Positions 57,825 through 64,000 of a stretch of DNA of 64,000 nucleotides are shown here, piece by piece. The position numbers and the translations under genes are program-made. This stretch comes from Gonocerus acuteangulatus. Taxonomy: Eukaryota > Arthropoda > Insecta > Hemiptera > Coreidae. The notes below the pieces were generated by a model. That model made no database searches. It had not been told where the DNA came from and was given only the letters and a program-made list of their open reading frames with translations. The DNA is taken from NCBI GenBank assembly GCA_946811695.1, contig OX328125.1, positions 94,266,760 through 94,330,759 of the forward strand, read 5' to 3'. How positions within the stretch are numbered: the stretch's first letter is position 1; every line of letters begins with the position of its first letter.

Positions 57825-58612
57825 TCGGGTCTTTTTGCGAAGACAACATCCAGTTACTTTTGAATTAGCAGTAGTGATTGTATCAGTGATTCAGCGCATG
57901 CGCATAACTCCTTTGCCTTCCTATTGGCGGATTCCGATGTCCAATTGTGTTAGTTCTTGCTAGGAGTAAAGTAATCTTCAACAGTGAATTAGAGTCTGTT
58001 TATGAAAAAGCTCTGCTTATGTTAGTGAGGAAAAATGGATCTTTTACAATTAGTTCGCGATGTTCCTGAAAAAGAAAAAGCGATTGGTTTCTTACTCGCA
58101 AAAATGAATAGAATTCTATTAATTTTAGCGAGTTGGATAGATTAGAGTCGCTAAAATTAATAGAATTCTAATAATTTTAGGGAGTTAAATTGACTAGAGT
58201 TTTGATATCTTCTTGAGCGAGCGTAGCGAGCGGAAGCGCATAGCACGTATGCCCATAATGCTAAATAAATGTAAAATATCCAAAGAGAGAGGGAGAGAGA
58301 GAGTAACGGAATAAAATATATGTTTACAAATATCATTGTTTATGTTATCCTTCATAATCTACAAAACAGTTAACTTTAATGCTTAATAACTTTTTTCGTT
58401 GTTGAGAGATTTGATTTTGATCATATTAACCTTTTTATTAATAAATATTGCTTGCCATTATCTAATATGAATTATTACCGTAGATAAGGAGTCAATTAGT
58501 AATAGATAACCAGCAAAGAACCTCTAAGCTAATCAGCGAGTACGAATAACTGTTATAAATCACTACTGCTACTTCGAAAGTAACTGAATGTGGTCTTCGC
58601 AAAAAGACCCGA
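57825..58612. mobile_element. 788-bp element with about 30-bp terminal inverted repeats
   Basis: Left TCGGGTCTTTTTGCGAAGAC then AACATCCAGTTAC; right reversed TCGGGTCTTTTTGCGAAGAC then CACATTCAGTTAC. Internal palindromes with GAATTCTA and a repeated GAGCGAGCG block. No frame with motifs. TIR length fits a DNA transposon MITE. No clear target duplication, so the superfamily is open (hAT, P and Merlin not excluded). Confidence 0.7.
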
Positions 58613-59406
58613 TATGTCAAAAGATTTGCAGATTGGAGTCGTCGTTACTAGCAGGTTGTCCACCTTAAAGGGAAGGAGGAAGCATGTGAACAAAAATAAA
58701 GGAGTCTATAGATCTAAAAGCGTTCCGGATTCATACTGTCAGTCAAGCAACGCATAAATCTATATTTGTATGATAGAGAAGGAAGAAGGAACGAAAATCC
58801 TGAAGCGGTTTCTGACGGATCCTCATGACCTCGGGATGAAATATAGCAGCTACTCCTCTCCTAAAAGGTATTTCGCCTTCCCTGAAGAATACTCACAGGG
58901 ACTGGAAAAGATCCAAGAGTCTGTTCTTCAACAGCTCTAATGTATTTATTTTTATAAGAGGCTAATACATTCAATGTGCCATTTCCTCGGAAGCCTTAAG
59001 ATAATATATTACTCAACAAAGGATATAAATAAAGAAGCGTTTCTTAGAAAGTCAATAATCACAAGAAATAGTGTCGTTTTGTCTATATCCAGATAGGATA
59101 TCTAACACGTTATGCCTGGGAAAACAGCGGCGAATAATTATCTTATTCGGGGACACCACTGGGTTAGGTAGCAAGAACCTATTAGGTGACCCAGGGAATA
59201 CCGGAACCAGCATCGGGTTTAAGATGAAAAGCCAGATTCACAGGAACTAAATCATCATAGAGAGTGTTCAAATAGTTTGTCAAACGAAACCAACTCTTAC
59301 GAAACGCCAAGAAATATTTTCCTCCGAGTGAGGTAGTTCAATCAATATATATATCTGAAAGTTATGGGTGGCTACTTAATCAGGGTTTTAAATGGTCACC
59401 TTCAAC
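58613..59406. other. No recognised feature
   Basis: Mixed composition, no motif-bearing frame. Confidence 0.5.
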
Positions 59407-59478
59407 TCACCACACGTTCTCTATCATTTTAACAAACCATACGAATAGTATCAAACCCGCTACTGCCTGTAAACATGC

Positions 59479-59544
<66 letters not shown>

Positions 59545-59730
59545 CATACGTTCTCTTATCCAAAAGTAAGCAAAATTGATATATCTCAGGTTCCAATAAT
59601 TTGGGGCATCAGTCTTGAGCAATGCAATGAGCATCCAAAGCAAAAATACTCGTTTCTTTTCAAGTTTCAATAGTTTAATAAATCACCTTGAAAGTAGTTT
59701 TTCTCGATTTCCCACTAATCGCCTCCATGG
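59407..59730 (-). repeat. Arm 1 of a mosaic inverted duplication (segment X)
   Basis: On the minus strand 59600-59730 (GGCGATTAGTGGGAAATCGA, CTTGAAAAGAAACGAGTATT, GATGCTCATTGCATTGCTCA) matches 62763-62885. Both read KLEKKRVFLLxMLIALLKTD. I do not recognise the protein; it might be the N-terminus of a transposase. A (TA)n tract (59480-59541) interrupts the frame. Confidence 0.6.
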
Positions 59731-60003
59731 CATGGGCGTATATAAGGGGGGAGGAGCTAAGGGGCTGACCCCCCCCCCCTTTTGAATTGATCGGTGTGAC
59801 AATTGTCATAAAACCTTTAAAAATAAATTAAATACGATTACTTAGTTCATAACAAATATTTTATTTTAGTTTTAATAGCGTTTTAGTAGGCTAAAACCAT
59901 TCGAAGTTCTAAATTGTTAGTGTTCCTTATCCCAGAAATGGTCCCAGCACCGCCTGAAATTTTTCCGTGCCCCCCCCGAAATTATTTCCTATATACGCCC
60001 ATG
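59731..60003. mobile_element. hAT-like MITE family M1, copy 2 (complete)
   Basis: Ends CATGGGCGTATATAAGGGGG and (reversed) CATGGGCGTATATAGGAAAT. Flanks CTCCATGG (59723-59730) and CTCCATGA (60004-60011) are an 8-bp duplication with one mismatch, which suggests hAT. G-rich subterminal blocks (GGGGCTGACCCCCCCCCC) and an AT-rich middle. 273 bp, no coding frame. Confidence 0.8.
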
Positions 60004-60154
60004 CTCCATGAAGTGTACCTTGAAGCATATTAATGCAATGCCGTAAGCACATGCCGTAACAAATTACGCCGAAAAACTGGTGGCCGGATTCCGCTTGTTA
60101 ACGGACTTCACTTCTCACTTTATACGTTTATTTTTGCACTACATTTTGTAGGCG

Positions 60155-60158
<4 letters not shown>

Positions 60159-60219
<61 letters not shown>
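60159..60219. repeat. (TA)n microsatellite
   Basis: About 60 bp of TA; not present at the equivalent point of the 61.8-62.0 kb arm. Confidence 0.95.
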
Positions 60220-60224
<5 letters not shown>

Positions 60225-60348
60225 ATGCAGGTTTTGAATATTTAATTTGTTTATGCAAGTGCCAATTAAACAATGATAATCTAAAGTCCAGTTTATGGAT
60301 TATAAATAATGGTAATAAATATTTTCCTGGAAGATTAGTTAGACTAAG

Positions 60349-60670
60349 GACCACTGAAATTCTCCACGTCAAAACAAGATTTTTGTCATGGTCGAAGTGG
60401 GGCCCAAGCCGCGTGTAACATCAATGTTGTTTGGGTTGAAGGAAGCATCAGAGAATCTAAAGTGGAGCGATGGTTCCAACATTTGGTCATGGAGATGATC
60501 TCGAAGACAAGGAAGATCGCGGTAGGCCTTCTGCTGTTGAACTGAGGGCTTTGGTAGAAGAAAACCCTCGCATAACTACTAGGGACTTTTCAAGATAAGT
60601 TGGTGTTAACTAATCAACAGTTGTTCGCCTTCTGGAATGAATTGGACATATAGAAACTTACATTATTTTT
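60349..60670 (+). pseudogene. mariner transposase N-terminal fragment, copy 1
   Basis: One frame reads AQAACNINVVWVEGSIRESK then VERWFQHL, another DDLEDKEDRGRPSAVELRAL then VEENPRITTRDFS, another STVVRLLE. (A/x)ARNIN.VWGEGS...ERTVRRWFQ..RSGDxxLEDEExxGRPSAVxxxxLxxLVEENPRxTTR is the mariner transposase DNA-binding N-terminus (paired helix-turn-helix). Frameshifts and stops; no catalytic DDD part. A second copy lies inverted at 61525-61771. Confidence 0.85.
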
Positions 60671-61294
60671 GCACCGACCCATTATATAACGAGGGACAAA
60701 AATTACGAGTACACCCGGGATTCAAATACGGACGAGGACTCTAAATGCGCTTATAAAGAGACTTGAGAATTGTAAGATAGGTAAGGAAGATATCAAAGCA
60801 AATTGGCCGCCCCTAATAACGCAAATAACTAATTAATGAACATCTCATCAGAACATTATAGCCATTAGGAATGATTTAAAGTAGGACGACTCCCGGCCCA
60901 GAGCTATTGAATGATTCATTCATCGATTTCAACGGAATATTAACTAAGTGTAAAACAATTACCTATTTTACTAATAAATAATATTATATGTAGAACTATA
61001 AAAAACGTTATACGTTTATAGATAAGATTCATACGTTTTGAAGGGAGACCAGAGTTTATAGATACGAATAAGAGATCAGAAAATCTTTAAATGCTTGAGC
61101 TTTTAAACCATTCGCCGATAGCTAGACCCCAAACCAAAAGGTTAGACAGTACTTGTGTATTTTCTATTAACCCTACGAGCACGTCGGTTATATCCCCAAA
61201 ACGGTGTAAATGTATGTACGTCTTACGTATGATTTCATATCGACATCTAGAGATTCGAGCAGTTTTTTGCTGAGTCTAGCCTGTGATTAGTAGG
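60671..61294. other. Centre of the inverted duplication, no recognised gene
   Basis: AT-rich. The 60-codon frame at 61091-61273 has no motif. Confidence 0.5.
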
Positions 61295-61524
61295 AACATT
61301 TCGGAAGGGTGGGGCTAGTACCATTTCCGGGGTATGGAATACTCACAATCTAGAACTTGGAATTGTTTTAGCCAAGTAAAACTCTATTACACCCGAAATA
61401 AAATATTTTTTATAAATTAAGTGATCTTATTTAATTTATTTTTAAGGAGTGTATGACACATTTAAACCGATCAAATAAAAATTTCGGGGGGGGGGCAGTC
61501 GCCCGCCCCCTATATACGCCAATG
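61295..61524. mobile_element. hAT-like MITE family M1, copy 3, inserted in mariner copy 2
   Basis: Right end TATATACGCCAATG; interior ACCATTTCCGGGGTATGGAA and CACATTTAAACCGATCAAAT match the family. Its left end is degraded. It abuts the mariner frame at 61525, truncating it. Confidence 0.7.
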
Positions 61525-61771
61525 GTCAAGACCAACTTCTCCCGAGTAGTTTTGCGAGGGTTTTCCTCTACCGAACGTTCAGTTGGCCGTGATGAACAGA
61601 ATTCCAACCCGCGCAACCTTCCTTGTCTGCGAGATCAAAATCTGCAAAATTTTTGGAAACGAAGTTTTTGGGACCAACGCTGCACCATACATTCACAAAC
61701 GCTTCCTTCGCCCAAATAGCATTGATATTACGATGAAAACTTCGACCATGATGAAAATCTTGTTTTGACAT
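61525..61771 (-). pseudogene. mariner transposase N-terminal fragment, copy 2 (inverted)
   Basis: The minus strand starts ATG at 61771 (MSKQDFHHGRSFHRNINAIW) and continues through decayed sequence to VEENPRKTTRE, where MITE copy 3 cuts it. It aligns with copy 1 including 5' flank (TGGACTTTAGATTATC near 61880 and 60280 on opposite strands). Diverged and non-functional. The intact VEENPRKTTRE helix is better preserved here than in copy 1. Confidence 0.8.
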
Positions 61772-62494
61772 TGTGAATTTCAGAGCTCCTTACTTATGGA
61801 GAAAGTAACACATATTAAACTAATCGTTGAGGGAAAAAACAACATTAATAGCCATTGATTATAATCCATTAATTGGACTTTAGATTATCTTTGTTTTTAC
61901 TTGGCAAGAACTTGCCTAAACAAAATGAATATTCTAAACCTGTATTTTTTTTTTATTAATTAAAATTTTAACGTCCATTATAATTAACTCAGATGGATTA
62001 TTTTTGCTGAAACAAAATACTATTAATCGTTTTTACTAAATGTCATTTTTTCATATTTTTCACGGAGTAAATCGAAAAGAACTTCCACATTGCTACGTTA
62101 GCACAAGTAGGCTTTGTCATATTTAAAAGGCCGAGCTTCCGGTTAAAACCGAAGATGTTCGGGTAAAAGGAAAACGGTGCAAGTAGAGTCTACCATGTCA
62201 TACTGTACAAAGGAAAAGATCTATTCCAGGCTTATTTTAGTCTTTGATCATTGCGACCACTCAGGGTCTATTGTGTCTTAACGACCTTAGAACGGGAGTG
62301 GAGGGCCTAATTTTTCACATGGCATTCTAAAGAAAAGGCTAAAAACTCTTCTCAATCATTCGGGAACTATATCATCTTGGCGTGTTTCCATTTAATCTGG
62401 AGATTTTTATACGTTAGAATAGAAGCTCTTCGTCCTTAATGGAACGAAAAGGACACTTCTGAAACATCAAGTACAGTTTTCTTCGACTAAGGTA
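61772..62494. other. Partly homologous to 60004-60349, otherwise unassigned
   Basis: 61870-61960 matches 60220-60300 in reverse (GGACTTTAGATTATC, CTTGC...AACAAA blocks). About 61985-62494 has no counterpart in arm 1 and shows no recognised feature. Confidence 0.55.
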
Positions 62495-62761
62495 CATGGG
62501 CGTATATAGAAAATAATTTCGGGATGGGCTGGGAAAATTTCGGGGGGGGGGGCTGAGACCATTTCCGGGGTATGGTATACTAACAATTTAGAACTTGGAA
62601 TAGTTTTAGCCAACTAAAACGCTATTACACCTAAAATAAAATATTTTTTATGGACTAAGTTCTCCTATTTAATTTATTTTTAAAGGTTTTATGACAATTT
62701 TTACCGATCAAATCAAAATTTGTTGGGAGGGGGGCTACAGCCCCTCTTATATACGCCCATG
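62495..62761. mobile_element. hAT-like MITE family M1, copy 4
   Basis: CATGGGCGTATATAGAAAAT to TCTTATATACGCCCATG. It faces opposite to copy 2 and lies next to the same segment X junction (CCATGGAGG), so it belongs to the inverted duplication rather than to an independent insertion. Confidence 0.8.
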
Positions 62762-62762
62762 C

Positions 62763-63016
62763 CATGGAGGTGTTTAGTGGGAAATCGAGTAAAACTACTT
62801 TCAAGACGATTTATTCAACTTTTGAAACTTGAAAAGAAACGAGTATTTTTGCTTTTGATGCTCATTGCACTGCTCAAGACTGATGGGTTCTTCCTGGAAA
62901 TGCATGTTGGAAAACATGCACTTTTTTGTTTAAATGTAGTATTCACTAGAGATCTACTTAATAATTTTGCTGAATTAAGAGACTTATTTGCTTTCTTTCA
63001 AAAATTTTGGGAGTAG
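62763..63016 (+). repeat. Arm 2 of the inverted duplication (segment X)
   Basis: Matches 59600-59730 up to AAGACTGATG, then diverges. The frame continues LLNNFAELRDLFAFFQKFWE to a stop at 63016. No family recognised. Confidence 0.55.
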
Positions 63017-63292
63017 GAAAAACAATTTTTTTTTTTTTTTTTTGTGTTAAAAAGATATTTGAAATGGTAGTTTTTCATCTTTATACTTAAGCATGGCAAC
63101 ACTATGTTATGATCCAGGACCTTTTAGATTGGTATTCAACAATGCCAAGGAAAGTGATGGAGGGTAATTTGATTGAGGAGTCTGGGGACATATTCCCCAG
63201 AATCCTGTATTTAATACACTTATAAACTCAGAATTTACATTATAACCACTGAAAACTTATCCAACAGGCCTTGCGCTTTTAACTCATAAGTC

Positions 63293-63331
<39 letters not shown>

Positions 63332-63414
63332 ACAGTCTTTATTAATCTCATTCTGTAAGACATCACTAAAGAAAACATGTTCTAAGTCTATCACTCTACA
63401 TTCACACAAAATAA
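63017..63414. repeat. Poly-T, (TA)n (63299-63327), no gene
   Basis: A poly-T run near 63028 and a (TA)n tract. Nothing else recognised. Confidence 0.55.
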
Positions 63415-63672
63415 CAGTGTGTATAAGGGGGGGGCTGCAGCCCCCTCCAAACGGTAAGATGAATAACGGTAAAATAAAATAAAAACCTTAAAAATAAATT
63501 AAATATGATCACTTAGTTCAGAAAAAATATTTTTTTTTGTGTGTGTAATAGCATTTTAATTGGCTAACTATTCCAAATTCTAGATTGTTAGTATTCCATA
63601 CCCCCCAAATACTCTCAGCCCCCCCAAAACTCTCCCAGCCCCTCCCAAAATTATTTTCTATATACACCCACG
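63415..63672. mobile_element. hAT-like MITE family M1, copy 5
   Basis: Starts CAGTGTGTATAAGGGGGGGG and ends TTCTATATACACCCACG. Interior AATTAAATATGATCACTTAG and GATTGTTAGTATTCCATACC match copies 1 and 2. No clear target duplication. Confidence 0.7.
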
Positions 63673-63930
63673 ATATACATCCATGAGTTTGTGTGTATAT
63701 GTATATAATATAATATAATTTTTTTTATATATAATTATGACGATTTATTGTTATAAGGTGTACAGCAGAGTCCATCGAGTGCTAGGGATATGAATAAGAA
63801 ATCACATAAAACAGCACTGACTTCAAAAAATTGTGAGCACATGAATGTAGCTCTTAGAAAATATGGTAGGGCCTATTAAAAAACGTCAGACCACAGGTAC
63901 TTCACTAACTTAGCACATTTCTTAAAATGG
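63673..63930. other. No recognised feature
   Basis: AT-rich, with TATA-rich stretches at 63700-63735. Confidence 0.5.
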
Positions 63931-64000
63931 TATTTTTTTTTTTTTTTAACAGCGTTTTAACACGAAGGCTATTAACGCCGGGCATGATGAACAAGAAGTG
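63931..64000 (-). mobile_element. SINE 3' tail, cut by the window end
   Basis: Poly-T then AACAGCGTTTTAACACGAAG, GCTATTAACGCCGGGCAT: reverse of the shared SINE tail. The head lies outside the window. Confidence 0.65.

Noticed and set aside
63415..63672. Target duplication for MITE copy 5
   Set aside because: The flanking 8-mers (CAAAATAA and ATATACAT) do not match, so no duplication is claimed.

Overview
This window looks like AT-rich, non-genic eukaryotic DNA, most likely from an arthropod. The evidence is long (TA)n and poly-A tracts, SINEs with 5S rRNA- and tRNA-derived heads, a 5'-truncated Jockey-like LINE, Tc1/mariner, pogo, hAT, PIF/Harbinger and piggyBac-type relics, and Helentron/HINE-like elements. 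I see no intact host protein gene, no functional tRNA or rRNA gene, no prokaryotic operon and no CRISPR array. Most open frames are repeat shadows: (TA)n reads as Ile-Tyr runs and poly-A as Lys or Phe runs. The species cannot be fixed from the sequence alone.

Layout. 0-12 kb: a hAT-like transposase fragment, a long inverted repeat with Penelope-like terminal motifs (2.6-3.3 kb), a dead Tc1-like transposase (4.6-5.6 kb), small MITEs and a cluster of tRNA-derived SINE pieces (8.0-9.7 kb). 12-21 kb: a 5S-rRNA-derived SINE with target duplication, a 644-bp hAT MITE with a perfect 8-bp duplication, a mirror-image pair of hammerhead-like motifs between (TA)n tracts, and an internally deleted pogo-like element that keeps part of its transposase DNA-binding domain. 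22-30 kb: interspersed minisatellite-type repeats, the first Helentron-like copy and SINE/Penelope scraps. 30-40 kb: a 742-bp near-perfect palindrome (31.3-32.1 kb), a minisatellite array flanked by direct repeats, a 102-bp tandem repeat, a 984-bp palindromic hAT element with a perfect 8-bp duplication, a full tRNA-SINE with a 13-bp duplication, and a piggyBac-like MITE. 40-53 kb: four more Helentron-like copies, two of them tail-to-tail, and a Harbinger-like MITE with TTA duplication. 53-64 kb: a SINE nested in an older element, the Jockey-like LINE, a TIR element with (TA)-free ends, and a mosaic inverted duplication (59.4-63.0 kb) built from a mariner fragment, a hAT-like MITE and an unidentified segment.

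The elements do not form a pathway; they form a layered record of insertions. The most informative signals are the shared 3' tail used by SINEs with different heads (5S and tRNA), the Helentron-like family with an internal tandem array and (TA)n tract, the hammerhead-ribozyme-like motifs beside (TA)n tracts, and several very large inverted repeats. All family assignments come from reading motifs, termini and target duplications by eye; no database search was run.
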